NCBI GenBank assembly: GCA_027310305.1
Contig: DAIDBD010000035.1
Location: forward strand, 1-42,882
Length of the DNA stretch: 42,882 nt
Source of the DNA: Herminiimonas sp.
Lineage (GTDB): Bacteria; Pseudomonadota; Gammaproteobacteria; Burkholderiales; Burkholderiaceae_D
Direction of reading: 5' to 3'
The notes under the pieces are model-generated. The model was not told where the DNA came from. It did not search any database and worked only from the letters and a program-made list of their open reading frames with translations. Positions within the stretch are counted from its first letter, which is position 1. Every line of letters starts with the position of its first letter. Below, piece by piece: positions 30,494 through 39,163 of this stretch. A program made the position numbers and the translations under genes.

Positions 30494-31254
30494 CGCTGGC
30501 CAAACGGATCATTCCCTGCCTCGACGTGACCGCCGGCCGTGTGGTGAAGGGCATCAATTTTGTCGAACTGCGCGACGCCGGCGATCCGGTCGAGATTGCA
30601 CGGCGCTATGACGAACAGGGTGCCGATGAAATCACCTTTCTCGACATTACCGCTTCGTCCGACGAGCGCGACCTGATTTTGCACATCATTGAAGCCGTGG
30701 CTTCGGAAGTATTCATCCCGCTGACGGTCGGCGGCGGCGTGCGCGTGGTGGAAGATGTACGCCGCCTGCTCAACGCCGGCGCGGACAAGGTCAGCATCAA
30801 TACGTCGGCCGTGACCAGTCCGCAGCTGGTGTTCGATGCCGCGCAAAAATACGGCTCGCAATGCATCGTGGTGGCGATCGACGCCAAGCGGACCGGCGAC
30901 AATAAATGGGAAGTGTTCACGCACGGCGGCCGCAAGGCGACCGGGCTCGATGCAATCGAATGGGCGCGGAAAATGGAACAACTGGGCGCCGGGGAAATCC
31001 TGCTGACCAGCATGGATCGCGATGGCACCAGGGCCGGATTCGACCTCGCATTGACGCGCGCGGTGTCCGACGCGGTAACGATTCCAGTGATTGCATCCGG
31101 CGGTGTCGGCGGTCTGCAGGATCTGGCGGACGGCGTCAAGATCGGCCGTGCCGATGCGGTACTGGCGGCCAGTATTTTTCATTATGGCCAGCATACCGTG
31201 CAGGAAGCCAAGCGTTTCATGGCGGCGCAACAGATTCCGATGAGGCTCGCATGA
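30490..31254 (+). CDS. HisF, cyclase subunit of IGP synthase
   Basis: A 254-residue TIM-barrel protein, partner of HisH, forming IGP and AICAR. The motifs are [14 protein letters not shown] (catalytic Asp in CLDV), [34 protein letters not shown] and [11 protein letters not shown]. The ATGA overlaps at both ends (hisA and hisI) show tight translational coupling. Confidence 0.98.
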   Translation: MTLAKRIIPCLDVTAGRVVKGINFVELRDAGDPVEIARRYDEQGADEITFLDITASSDERDLILHIIEAVASEVFIPLTVGGGVRVVEDVRRLLNAGADKVSINTSAVTSPQLVFDAAQKYGSQCIVVAIDAKRTGDNKWEVFTHGGRKATGLDAIEWARKMEQLGAGEILLTSMDRDGTRAGFDLALTRAVSDAVTIPVIASGGVGGLQDLADGVKIGRADAVLAASIFHYGQHTVQEAKRFMAAQQIPMRLA

Positions 31255-31655
31255 GCGTGAAAGCCAAATGGCTCAACAAGGTGAAATGGGATGAGCACGG
31301 ACTGGTGCCGGTCATCGCGCAGGAAGCCGGATCGAACGACGTGCTGATGTTCGCATGGATGAACCGCGAAGCGCTCGCGAAAACGGTGGAGCTGGGCGAG
31401 GCTGTCTACTGGAGCCGCTCGCGCAAGAAACTGTGGCACAAGGGCGAAGAATCCGGCCATATCCAGAAAGTGCATGAAATCCGCCTGGATTGCGACGAAG
31501 ATGTCGTGCTGCTGAAAGTCGAGCAGGTCGATCGCATCGCCTGCCACACCGGACGGCATTCGTGTTTCTTTCAAAAATTCGAAGGATCCGCCAAGGATGG
31601 CGAATGGCTGGCGGTCGAGCCGGTATTGAAAGATCCGGAAAGCATCTATAAATAA
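31251..31655 (+). CDS. HisI, phosphoribosyl-AMP cyclohydrolase
   Basis: A 134-residue single-domain HisI (in E. coli fused to HisE). The zinc and magnesium ligands appear in [14 protein letters not shown] and [13 protein letters not shown] at 31251 overlaps the hisF stop; a much longer open frame upstream is out-of-frame reading of hisF. It is followed by hisE with one base overlap. Confidence 0.97.
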   Translation: MSVKAKWLNKVKWDEHGLVPVIAQEAGSNDVLMFAWMNREALAKTVELGEAVYWSRSRKKLWHKGEESGHIQKVHEIRLDCDEDVVLLKVEQVDRIACHTGRHSCFFQKFEGSAKDGEWLAVEPVLKDPESIYK

Positions 31656-32023
31656 TGAGCGATACCCTGAAACGACTGGCCGACGTGATCGAATCGCGCA
31701 AACCCGCCAATGGCGGCGACCCCGACCAATCCTATGTAGCGCGCCTGTTCGCCAAGGGCGACGATGCGATCCTGAAAAAAATCGGCGAAGAAGCGACTGA
31801 AACCGTGATGGCGGCGAAAGATGCGCGGGTCGATGGCGATACGTCGAAGGTGCTCTACGAGTGCGCCGACCTGTGGTTCCATTCGATGATCATGCTGGCG
31901 CAATTCGATCTGACGCCGCAGGACGTGCTGAATGAACTGGCGCGCCGCGAAGGCATTTCCGGGATTGAGGAAAAGGCGAACCGCAAGCTGGAAGCGCGGG
32001 AGCGGTCCGAACGCAAACCATGA
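31655..32023 (+). CDS. HisE, phosphoribosyl-ATP pyrophosphatase
   Basis: A 122-residue all-alpha NTP-pyrophosphohydrolase. The motifs [16 protein letters not shown] and [14 protein letters not shown] contain the acidic magnesium-binding residues. The ATG shares one base with the hisI stop (TAATG), and its own end overlaps the HIT gene. Confidence 0.96.
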   Translation: MSDTLKRLADVIESRKPANGGDPDQSYVARLFAKGDDAILKKIGEEATETVMAAKDARVDGDTSKVLYECADLWFHSMIMLAQFDLTPQDVLNELARREGISGIEEKANRKLEARERSERKP

Positions 32024-32421
32024 ATTCGCTGCAACAGCTGGAGAACAAGTTGGATAATTGCATTTTTTGCAAAATCGCCGCGGGTAAGATTCCGTCGAAA
32101 ATAATTCATGAAGACGAGGAATTGATGGCGTTTCACGACATCAATCCCGCCGCGCCGGTACATGTTCTGATTATTCCAAAGAAACATATTGCTACATTGT
32201 CGGATTGCGACGAAAGCCATGCCGCATTATTGGGTAAAATGATGGTGTTGGCGCCGAAACTGGCGCAACAGCAGGGTTGCGGTTACACGATCAATGACAA
32301 TGGCAGCGGCACCGGCGGATTCAAAACGCTTTTCAATACCGGACCGGACGGCGGACAAGAGGTGTACCATCTTCACATGCACGTCATCGGCGGACCGCAT
32401 CCGTGGCGCGGACAGCGATAA
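32020..32421 (+). CDS. HIT-family hydrolase (HinT-like)
   Basis: A 133-residue histidine-triad protein. The N-terminus [14 protein letters not shown] is typical of HinT, and the active-site triad is [14 protein letters not shown]. HinT-type enzymes hydrolyse purine nucleotide phosphoramidates. It starts in a 4-bp overlap with hisE and precedes tatA by 66 bp. This his-HIT-tat order is conserved in Burkholderiales; a biochemical link to histidine synthesis is not established. Confidence 0.94.
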   Translation: MNSLQQLENKLDNCIFCKIAAGKIPSKIIHEDEELMAFHDINPAAPVHVLIIPKKHIATLSDCDESHAALLGKMMVLAPKLAQQQGCGYTINDNGSGTGGFKTLFNTGPDGGQEVYHLHMHVIGGPHPWRGQR

Positions 32422-32487
32422 TTGCGCTGTGCCTTGCAACAGGCGTTTACATTGATATCGGGACGATTGTCCGATTAGGAGAAAATA

Positions 32488-32718
32488 ATGGGTTCATTTA
32501 GTATTTGGCACTGGTTGATCGTGCTGGTAATCGTGATGCTGGTATTCGGCACCAAAAAATTGGGCAGCATGGGCGGCGATCTCGGCAAGGCAGTCAAAGG
32601 CTTCAAGGATGGCATCAAGGGCGAAGAAGAAAAACCCGTGGCGCAAAACAGCATGCCGACACAAGTTGCCGACAAGGGCACCATCGACGTCGAAGCGAAA
32701 GAGAAGACGAAGATCTGA
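32488..32718 (+). CDS. TatA, Tat translocase pore-forming subunit
   Basis: A 76-residue TatA with one N-terminal membrane helix (about 6-20), the [24 protein letters not shown] hinge and amphipathic helix, and a charged tail. AGGAG ribosome-binding site. Many TatA copies form the passage for folded proteins. A 17-bp perfect stem follows its stop codon before tatB. Confidence 0.96.
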   Translation: MGSFSIWHWLIVLVIVMLVFGTKKLGSMGGDLGKAVKGFKDGIKGEEEKPVAQNSMPTQVADKGTIDVEAKEKTKI

Positions 32719-32730
32719 ATGGCTCGCTGC

Positions 32731-32768
32731 CGGCGGATGGCGCGTGACGATTCACGCGCCATCCGCCG
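32731..32768 (+). other. Long perfect stem-loop between tatA and tatB
   Basis: CGGCGGATGGCGCGTGA (32731-32747) pairs over its full 17 bases with 32752-32768 across a CGAT loop. No T-run follows, so it is not a simple terminator. It begins 12 bp after the tatA stop and ends 30 bp before tatB. It could protect the 3' end of a tatA message and so help raise TatA above TatB and TatC; REP-like origin is the alternative. Confidence 0.85.
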
Positions 32769-32798
32769 CGAAGCGCCTGACTCTTATCGTGCCCGGTT

Positions 32799-33311
32799 AT
32801 GATTGATATTGGCCTTACCAAAATTGCATTGATCGGCGTCGTGGCGCTTGTTGTCATCGGGCCCGAAAAATTGCCCAAGGTCGCGCGCATGGCGGGTTCG
32901 TTATTCGGCCGTGCGCAGCGCTATATCAACGAGGTCAAATCCGAAGTCAGCCGCGAGATCGAACTCGACGAATTGCGCAAGATGCAAAAAGACGTGCAGG
33001 ATGCAGCCAGCCATGTCGAACAAACTTTCGCACAGCATGTTTCGCAAACCGAAAGTACCCTGAATTCCGCCTGGGGTGATGCAACCGATAACGGCGATCC
33101 GCTAGCCAATCCATTGCTTGAAACACCAACGCCCGATCAGATTGCGGTGAAGGCAAAAAATTTTCGCAAGAAAAAACTGGCGCGATCTTCGGCCATTCCT
33201 TCGTGGTACAAGCGGCAAAACGGTCACAAATCGCGCGTGATTTCGGGCGCGGCGCGCGTTACAAAATACCGGCCCGCCAATCGCCTCAAATCCTCACATT
33301 CTTTCCATTAA
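32799..33311 (+). CDS. TatB, Tat translocase receptor subunit
   Basis: A 170-residue TatB. It has the N-terminal helix MIDIGLTKIALIGVVALVVI followed by GPEKLPKVARMAG, the Glu/Pro hinge of TatB, then an amphipathic and charged coiled region and a basic tail. With TatC it recognises twin-arginine signals. tatC begins immediately after its stop. Confidence 0.95.
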   Translation: MIDIGLTKIALIGVVALVVIGPEKLPKVARMAGSLFGRAQRYINEVKSEVSREIELDELRKMQKDVQDAASHVEQTFAQHVSQTESTLNSAWGDATDNGDPLANPLLETPTPDQIAVKAKNFRKKKLARSSAIPSWYKRQNGHKSRVISGAARVTKYRPANRLKSSHSFH

Positions 33312-34079
33312 ATGTCTGAAGAACAACAGTCCGGCACACAGGACACGTTTATCTCGCACCTGGTTGAATTGCGCAGTCGTCTCGTCAAGGCGTCTGTTGT
33401 CGTGCTGATCATTTTCGGCGTGCTGTTTCTGGTGTGGCCAGGCCCTGCCGCGATTTATGATTTTCTGGCGCGTCCGATGATGGCCGCGCTGCCGGCTGGC
33501 GCAAAAATGATCGCAACCGGCGTGATCACGCCGTTTCTGGTTCCGATGAAAGTGACGCTGCTGGTCGCATTCGTGGTGTCGCTGCCGTGGGTTCTCTATC
33601 AGTTATGGGCATTCATCGCCCCCGGGCTGTACGCTCATGAAAGAAAGCTGGTTGCGCCACTGGTCATCTCGTCGTCGCTGCTTTTCATTCTCGGCGTCGC
33701 CTTTTCCTACTTTTTCGTGTTCGGCACGGTTTTCAAGTTCATCAATGAATTTGCACCGAAGTCGATTACCGTTGCGCCTGACATCGAAGCTTATTTTGAT
33801 TTTGTAATGACAATGTGCCTGGCGTTCGGCGTCACATTCGAAGTGCCGGTCGTGGTCGTCGTATTGGTGCGCATGGGGCTGGTGACAGTGGAAAAGATGA
33901 AGGCAATCCGCCCTTACGTCATTGTCGGCGCCTTCGTCGTGGCCGCCGTCGTGACGCCGCCGGATATCATGAGTCAGCTATTCCTGGCAGTACCGTTGTG
34001 TTTGCTGTATGAAGTCGGACTGCTGCTGGCGCCGATGTTCGTGCGGGCCACGCAGGCGCCGGAAGAGGCGAGTAGTTAA
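33312..34079 (+). CDS. TatC, Tat translocase core subunit
   Basis: A 255-residue protein with six membrane helices. It starts TFISHLVELRSRLVKA, with the conserved HLxELR element that binds the RR signal, and contains FVVSLPWVLYQLWAFIAPGLY and RPYVIVGAFVVAAVVTPPD. It is the last gene of the long plus-strand run and converges on the DUF2461 gene. A Tat substrate (Rieske protein) is encoded 4.5 kb downstream. Confidence 0.97.
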   Translation: MSEEQQSGTQDTFISHLVELRSRLVKASVVVLIIFGVLFLVWPGPAAIYDFLARPMMAALPAGAKMIATGVITPFLVPMKVTLLVAFVVSLPWVLYQLWAFIAPGLYAHERKLVAPLVISSSLLFILGVAFSYFFVFGTVFKFINEFAPKSITVAPDIEAYFDFVMTMCLAFGVTFEVPVVVVVLVRMGLVTVEKMKAIRPYVIVGAFVVAAVVTPPDIMSQLFLAVPLCLLYEVGLLLAPMFVRATQAPEEASS

Positions 34080-34120
34080 TTACTGTCTGAAATTATGCAT
34101 CTGTCCACATCACGAATATG

Positions 34121-34136
34121 AGTAACGTCAGTTACT
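34121..34136. terminator. Small hairpin between tatC and the convergent DUF2461 gene
   Basis: AGTAAC (34121-34126) pairs with GTTACT (34131-34136) over a 4-base loop, followed only by ATTT. It overlaps the stop codon of the minus-strand gene. Termination strength is doubtful. Confidence 0.35.
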
Positions 34137-34806
34137 ATTTAACCTGCCGCAGCCAAGTCACCAGCGGATAAGCGTCTTTGAATCCCGCCGCCAGTTCTTT
34201 CCTCAAATCCGCCGGAAATTTTTTTTGCAGGCTCGTCTCGTTCCAGACGATGAAATTTTTCAGCTTGATGTATTCAATGTGCGGTGCATCGGCGTCGAAA
34301 CCTTTTGGCGGACGCGTCAACTTTCCTTCCTGCTGCAGACCGCCAAAGGTTTGATTCAATTTTTTGTTCTTCAACAATTTACCGAATCCCGCCGCATCGG
34401 CGATCACATGCTGGCGAATGGCACGCAACCGATCGGCGGGCGGCATGTATTCTCCGCCCGCAACCAGCAATGTGCTCTTTGCATCGATATGAAAATAATA
34501 TGCCGGACCGCCGCCTTGGCTCGGTTTTTTCAAGCCGCTGGCAGTGATCGCTGCGGAAAATGTGGTCTTGTACGGACTTTTGTCGTGTGAAAAACGCATA
34601 TCACGATTAATCCGGAACAGCGCTTTTTTCGGATTGCAACCGGCCACTGCGGGATCGAATTTTGCGATGCTGGCAATGAGCTCGGTCACCAGCTCCAGAA
34701 ATTCCGTGCGCAAAATATCGTAGCGCGGTTTATTCATGACAAACCAGGCGCGATTATTGTTTTCGGACAGTTCTGCAAGAAACTGCGTAAGGTCGCGAAT
34801 GTGCAT
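34135..34806 (-). CDS. DUF2461-family protein
   Basis: A 223-residue cytoplasmic protein of the DUF2461 (TIGR02453) family, of unknown function. It begins with LTQFLAELSENNNRAWFVMNK, close to the family's FLxxLxxNNxxxWF pattern, followed by LFRINRDMRFSHDKSPYKT, the most typical family segment, and YYFHIDAKSTLLVAGGEYMP. No membrane part or signal is visible. It lies 47 bp downstream of the protease gene on the same strand and may be co-transcribed. Confidence 0.85.
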   Translation of the reverse strand: MHIRDLTQFLAELSENNNRAWFVMNKPRYDILRTEFLELVTELIASIAKFDPAVAGCNPKKALFRINRDMRFSHDKSPYKTTFSAAITASGLKKPSQGGGPAYYFHIDAKSTLLVAGGEYMPPADRLRAIRQHVIADAAGFGKLLKNKKLNQTFGGLQQEGKLTRPPKGFDADAPHIEYIKLKNFIVWNETSLQKKFPADLRKELAAGFKDAYPLVTWLRQVK

Positions 34807-34853
34807 GGCAATTCTTATTTAACGATGTAGATGGGAAACCGTGCCCATGGCAT

Positions 34854-36029
34854 TTATTCCACCGCTTCGCGCTTGATTTTCGGCCGTGTGCCGACCGTCA
34901 GATCGAGCGCCATTTCCTGGTTCTTGCGCAGCACGGTCATCCTGGCCTTGCTGCCGGGTTTCAATTGTGCAATCAGGTTGAGCATATCGGTCGTATCGGT
35001 CACCGGCTTGCCTTCGACGGCGATCAGGATATCGCCGGGCTTCATGCCGGCCTTGTCCGCCGGGCCGGCTTTCAACACGCCGGCGATAATGGTGCCGGAT
35101 TTTTTCGTCAGCCCGAAACTGTCGGCCAGTTCCGGCGTGATGTCTTGCGGCTCGACGCCGATCCAGCCGCGCACCTTCTGGCCGGTGGCGATGATCGAGT
35201 CCATCACGTCCTTGACGGTGCTGACCGGAATCGCGAAGCCGATGCCGAGCGAGCCGCCGCTACGCGAATAAATCGCCGTATTGATGCCGAGCAGGTTGCC
35301 GTTCGCATCGACCAGTGCGCCGCCGGAATTGCCGGGATTGATCGCGGCATCGGTCTGGATGAAATTTTCGAACGTATTGATGCCGAGATGGTTGCGGCCG
35401 AGCGCCGATACGATGCCCATCGTGACGGTCTGGCCGACGCCGAACGGGTTGCCGATGGCAAGCACGACATCGCCGACCATGGCTTGATCGATATGGCCAA
35501 GCGTGATGGCAGGCAGGTCTTTCAAATCGACCTTGATCACGGCCAGATCGGTTTCCGGATCGGTGCCGACCAGTTTGGCCGTCGCCTTGCGGCCGTCCGC
35601 CAGCGCGATCTCGATTTCATCCGCCGCTTCGACCACATGATTGTTGGTCAGGATGTAGCCTTGCGAACTCACTACCACGCCCGAACCCAGGCTGAATTGT
35701 TTTTCTTCCTGATCGCCGAAACGATCGCCAAAAAATTTTCGGAAGAATGGATCCTCCATGAACGGATTTTTCGGCTGCCTGGCTTCCTTGGTCGTGAAAA
35801 TGTTGACCACCGCCGGCATTGCGCGTTTTGACGCATTCCGGTAGGAACCCTGGCCCGGATTTGCCGTCACGGGTGCTTCCTGCAGCGGTACCGTGGAGGA
35901 AGCGATGCGCGCGCCATGCCCGCCGCCGATCATCCCGGTCGCCCAGTCGGGCTTCAGGGTCGCTACAATGAACCAGATCGCTAAACCGACTGTTACGGTT
36001 TGCGCAAACAATAGCCAGAGACGTCGCAT
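34854..36029 (-). CDS. Membrane-anchored trypsin-like protease with one PDZ domain (DegS/AlgW type)
   Basis: A 391-residue HtrA-family protease. An N-terminal helix (about 5-25) anchors it in the inner membrane, facing the periplasm. The catalytic triad is His131 (TNNHVV), Asp161 ([11 protein letters not shown]) and Ser235 (NPGNSGGAL). One PDZ domain follows (about 285-375: [10 protein letters not shown]...[12 protein letters not shown]). One PDZ plus an anchor is the DegS/AlgW layout, which senses unfolded outer-membrane proteins and starts sigmaE release; DegP/DegQ would have two PDZ domains. No rseA or rpoE is nearby, so the DegS role is inferred. Its ATG is only 13 bp from the divergent Nif3 ATG. 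Confidence 0.92.
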   Translation of the reverse strand: MRRLWLLFAQTVTVGLAIWFIVATLKPDWATGMIGGGHGARIASSTVPLQEAPVTANPGQGSYRNASKRAMPAVVNIFTTKEARQPKNPFMEDPFFRKFFGDRFGDQEEKQFSLGSGVVVSSQGYILTNNHVVEAADEIEIALADGRKATAKLVGTDPETDLAVIKVDLKDLPAITLGHIDQAMVGDVVLAIGNPFGVGQTVTMGIVSALGRNHLGINTFENFIQTDAAINPGNSGGALVDANGNLLGINTAIYSRSGGSLGIGFAIPVSTVKDVMDSIIATGQKVRGWIGVEPQDITPELADSFGLTKKSGTIIAGVLKAGPADKAGMKPGDILIAVEGKPVTDTTDMLNLIAQLKPGSKARMTVLRKNQEMALDLTVGTRPKIKREAVE

Positions 36030-36042
36030 AAAGGTGTGGAAA

Positions 36043-36810
36043 ATGAGTCAGGAAACTGTAAATAGGGATGATCTTGCAAAATATCTAGCCCAGACGCTCG
36101 ATATTACCCGGTTTCGCGATTACTGCCCAAACGGACTGCAGGTGGAAGGGCGCGAGCAGGTTAAAAAACTCGTGACTGGCGTGACTGCCAGCGTAGCATT
36201 GATCGAGGCCGCAGCGGCAATCGAAGCGGATGCGATTGTGGTGCATCATGGCTATTTCTGGCGCGGCGAGGATGCGCGCATCATCGGACCCAAACGCCAG
36301 CGCTTGAAATTGCTGCTGGCGCACGACATCAATTTGTTTGCCTACCATTTGCCGCTTGATATGCACCCCGATCTCGGCAATAACGCACAGTTGGCGAACC
36401 GGCTTGGATTGGTTTCAGACGGTCGTTTTGGCGAAGACGGACTGGGATGGCTCGGCGGCGTGTCCGACCGTGCGGTCAAATCTGTCGGCGACTTGGTGCG
36501 GGTGATCGAAGCGCGTCTTGGCAGGATGCCATTGGTGATCGGCGATTCATCCCAGCCGCTGAACCGGATCGGCTGGTGTACCGGCGCCGCCCAAAACTTG
36601 CTGGGCGATGCGATTGCGGCCGGCGCGACGGCATATTTGAGCGGCGAAATTTCGGAACCGACCGTGCATCTTGCGCGCGAAGCGGGCGTGACCTACATCG
36701 CCTGCGGCCATCATGCGACTGAACGCTATGGCGTGCATGCGTTGGGCATGCATCTTGCCGAACGATTCGGCATCCAGCATCATTTCATCGACATCGATAA
36801 TCCTGTGTAG
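36043..36810 (+). CDS. Nif3-like dinuclear metal-centre hexameric protein
   Basis: A 255-residue NIF3/YbgI-family protein. The metal ligands are in [12 protein letters not shown] (two His), [23 protein letters not shown] (His, Asp) and the C-terminal [18 protein letters not shown] (His, Glu). The family forms toroidal hexamers; its reaction is uncertain, and E. coli YbgI has been described in relation to GTP cyclohydrolase-like activity and DNA damage. The ATG at 36043 was chosen at the homologous start; an open frame reaching to 35893 overlaps the divergent protease. In related genomes it sits upstream of petABC. Confidence 0.93.
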   Translation: MSQETVNRDDLAKYLAQTLDITRFRDYCPNGLQVEGREQVKKLVTGVTASVALIEAAAAIEADAIVVHHGYFWRGEDARIIGPKRQRLKLLLAHDINLFAYHLPLDMHPDLGNNAQLANRLGLVSDGRFGEDGLGWLGGVSDRAVKSVGDLVRVIEARLGRMPLVIGDSSQPLNRIGWCTGAAQNLLGDAIAAGATAYLSGEISEPTVHLAREAGVTYIACGHHATERYGVHALGMHLAERFGIQHHFIDIDNPV

Positions 36811-37082
36811 GAAATATCGCTGCGTGACAGTGTCGGTGCCGGGCTTTAATTTAATGCCTTGAAGCAAGCATGGCTTAAGTGTGACATATTCTGTCTAGTA
36901 AAAATTTTCCACCGTTCTGCATGCCTTATTTTTGTCAAATGACTTCATGCCGTTGATCTGCCGCCGATATTGAAAAGCGTAGCGGCTTATTCGTTGTTAT
37001 TTGCGCGTGGCAGAAAATGATTGGACGTGCGCGCGCACCGATTCGCATGGCGCCGCCAAAATTTAAACATCAGGTTTTGATT

Positions 37083-37790
37083 ATGCCGCAACAAGCACCG
37101 CATGTTCCCATCAGCGTTCTGATCGTCGAAGACGACGCGGTAACGCGCCGGTCCCTGTGCCTGGCAGTCAAGTCGGAACCGGCGCTTCAACTGATGGCAG
37201 AATTCGACAGCGTACAGCCGGCCTTGGCGTGGCTTGAAACCGGATCGGTCGATGTGCTGCTGACCGATCTCGGCCTGCCCGACGGCTCGGGCATCGAGAT
37301 TATTCGCGCCTGCGCACAGCGTTACCCGAAATGCGACATCATGGTTCTCACAGTTTCCAGCGAAGAGGACAGCATACTCGGCTGCATCGAGGCCGGTGCA
37401 TCGGGTTATGTGCTCAAGGATGCCGGGCGGGTCGATATCGTTCGCGCATTGCTGGACTTGCATGCCGGCGGTTCGCCGATCAGTCCGTTGATCGCACGCA
37501 AGGTACTGGCGCGGATGCGGGGCGGGAAAAGAACGGTAATGGCAAGCAATGCCGCCGGCGATGCCGCGATGACCATCCTTACCAGACGCGAAGCGGCGAT
37601 TCTGGATTTGATCGCGCGCGGCGACAGTTACGGGGAAGTTGCCCGGCTGTTAGGCGTGTCGGTCGGAACGGTACAAACCCACGTCAAAAATATTTACGGC
37701 AAACTGTCGGTGCATTCGCGCGGGGAAGCGGTGTTCGAAGCGCAACGGCGGGGATTGCTGCAAATGGGATCGCTCAAAGCGAAGGAGTGA
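37083..37790 (+). CDS. NarL/FixJ-type response regulator (orphan)
   Basis: A 235-residue two-domain regulator. The receiver domain (about 11-125) has the acidic pocket EDD (16-18), phospho-acceptor Asp62 in LLTDLGLPDGSG, Thr90 and Lys112 (YVLKDAG). The LuxR-type HTH (about 165-225) is LTRREAAILDLIARGDSYGEVARLLGVSVGTVQTHVKNIYGKL in sequence order. I chose the ATG at 37083; the open frame starts at 37017. No histidine kinase is adjacent. The 272 bp before it contain a short imperfect repeat (GACA/TGTC around 36880-36895) but no clear promoter. Confidence 0.93.
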   Translation: MPQQAPHVPISVLIVEDDAVTRRSLCLAVKSEPALQLMAEFDSVQPALAWLETGSVDVLLTDLGLPDGSGIEIIRACAQRYPKCDIMVLTVSSEEDSILGCIEAGASGYVLKDAGRVDIVRALLDLHAGGSPISPLIARKVLARMRGGKRTVMASNAAGDAAMTILTRREAAILDLIARGDSYGEVARLLGVSVGTVQTHVKNIYGKLSVHSRGEAVFEAQRRGLLQMGSLKAKE

Positions 37791-37840
37791 TCGGGCCGGC
37801 GCGCTGCTTGAATCAAAGGAAATTTTCAATAGAAGGAAGC

Positions 37841-37868
37841 AGCCGGCCGCTTTGCCGGCTTCTTTATT
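37841..37868 (+). terminator. Rho-independent terminator after the response regulator
   Basis: AGCCGGC (37841-37847) pairs with GCCGGCT (37854-37860) over a CGCTTT loop and is followed by TCTTTATT. It lies between the convergent response-regulator and mscL genes. Confidence 0.75.
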
Positions 37869-37877
37869 GGCAAAAAA

Positions 37878-38285
37878 TCAGCGCTTCAAGGCGTCGCGGA
37901 TTTCGCGCAGCAACACCGTGTCTTCGGGTATCGGCGCAAGGGCCGGTTCCGTTTTCCTTGCCTTGTTCAAGATCCGGACCATCTGGAAAATGATGAATGC
38001 AAGGATTAAAAAGTTGATCAGGATGGTGATGAAATTGCCGTAAGCGAAAACAGCGCCGGCCTTTTTTGCTTCAAGCAGTGTCAATTGCGTGCCTTGATGA
38101 TTCAACGGGATGTAGTAATTCGAAAAATCGAGGCCGCCCAGAATCTTGCTGATTGCCGGCATGATGATGTCCTGCACCAGCGAATCGACTATTTTGCCAA
38201 AGGCGCCGCCGATAATGACGCCCACCGCCAAATCAATGACATTGCCCTTGATGGCAAATGCTTTGAATTCTTGCATGACTCCCAT
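37878..38285 (-). CDS. MscL, large-conductance mechanosensitive channel
   Basis: A 135-residue channel (typical 130-150). The N-terminus [37 protein letters not shown] is the diagnostic amphipathic helix and first membrane helix; the second is around [22 protein letters not shown]. The C-terminal cytoplasmic bundle ends [11 protein letters not shown]. It forms a pentamer that opens on membrane tension and releases solutes after osmotic downshift. A GGGAAACGG purine tract precedes the ATG. It is divergent from petA. Confidence 0.97.
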   Translation of the reverse strand: MGVMQEFKAFAIKGNVIDLAVGVIIGGAFGKIVDSLVQDIIMPAISKILGGLDFSNYYIPLNHQGTQLTLLEAKKAGAVFAYGNFITILINFLILAFIIFQMVRILNKARKTEPALAPIPEDTVLLREIRDALKR

Positions 38286-38468
38286 ACCGTTTCCCTTTGT
38301 CCATGTTGCAAAAATTGAAATATGACACTTCAGTTTATTTTCAGAAAAGTGTAATCGTAAAATGGGGCAGATGGCTAAAACGTCAGATTTGCCGGTATGA
38401 ATGACTGGTGTATTACGAAAAGACTTGTAAAAAGTTCTCTAAAGTTACGCGTCGCAGCATCTATTTGC

Positions 38469-38497
38469 TTTAAAACACGTCTCGGCTCCGTTATAAT
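38469..38497 (+). promoter_or_regulatory. Candidate sigma70 promoter of petABC
   Basis: TTTAAA (38469-38474) and a perfect TATAAT (38492-38497) are separated by 17 bp, and the -10 lies 55 bp before the petA ATG. Confidence 0.55.
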
Positions 38498-38552
38498 CTA
38501 AGGTTGCTAGAAGTTTCGTACAGATTTCGCATTTTGACTGATTGGGGTTGGT

Positions 38553-39161
38553 ATGAGTAACGAAAAGCAGGTCGATTCCGGTCGACGTGGCTTGCTCGTC
38601 GCTACGTGTGCGGCGGGCGGGGTGACTGGATTAGCCACGGCAGGGGCCTTTGTGTCTACCTTTCAGCCGTCCGAGCGGGCAAAAGCCGCCGGTGCGCCGG
38701 TGGAGGTGGATATTGCAGGTTTGGTGACAGGTGAAATGAAAACCGTTGAATGGCGCGGCAAACCGGTATGGATATTGAAACGTTCGCCGGAAATGATAGC
38801 GGAACTCCCTAAACTGGATGGCCAACTCGCTGATCCGAAGTCGCAGCGCACGCAATTTTCCGAAACGCCGGAATATGCGCGCAATGAACATCGTTCGATC
38901 AAGCCGGAAATTCTGGTCGCGGTAGGCATTTGCCCGCATTTGGGCTGCTCGCCGACCGCCAGATTCCAGCCGGGCGCGCAGCCATCGCTGCCCGACGACT
39001 GGGCGGGCGGCTTTTTATGTCCGTGCCACGGCTCCACATTCGACCTTGCCGGCCGCGTCTACAAGAACAAGCCTGCGCCGGATAACCTGCAAGTGCCGCG
39101 CCACATGTTTGTCGGCGACACCAAACTGGTCATCGGCAAAGATCAGAAAGGCGAGGCATAA
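38553..39161 (+). CDS. Rieske iron-sulfur subunit of cytochrome bc1 (PetA)
   Basis: A 202-residue ubiquinol-cytochrome c reductase Rieske protein. The N-terminus carries a twin-arginine (GRRGLLVAT, Arg11-Arg12) followed by an uncleaved membrane helix, consistent with Tat export of the folded, cluster-loaded domain. The [2Fe-2S] ligands are Cys127 and His129 (CPHLGC) and Cys156 and His159 (CPCHGS), with Cys132 and Cys158 forming the usual disulfide. It is the first gene of petABC, 2 bp before petB. Confidence 0.97.
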   Translation: MSNEKQVDSGRRGLLVATCAAGGVTGLATAGAFVSTFQPSERAKAAGAPVEVDIAGLVTGEMKTVEWRGKPVWILKRSPEMIAELPKLDGQLADPKSQRTQFSETPEYARNEHRSIKPEILVAVGICPHLGCSPTARFQPGAQPSLPDDWAGGFLCPCHGSTFDLAGRVYKNKPAPDNLQVPRHMFVGDTKLVIGKDQKGEA

Positions 39162-39163
39162 CC

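Noticed and set aside
38325-38352. ACACTT/AAGTGT inverted repeat in the mscL-petA spacer
   Set aside because: It is only 6 bp with a 16-base AT-rich loop, which is expected by chance in such sequence.
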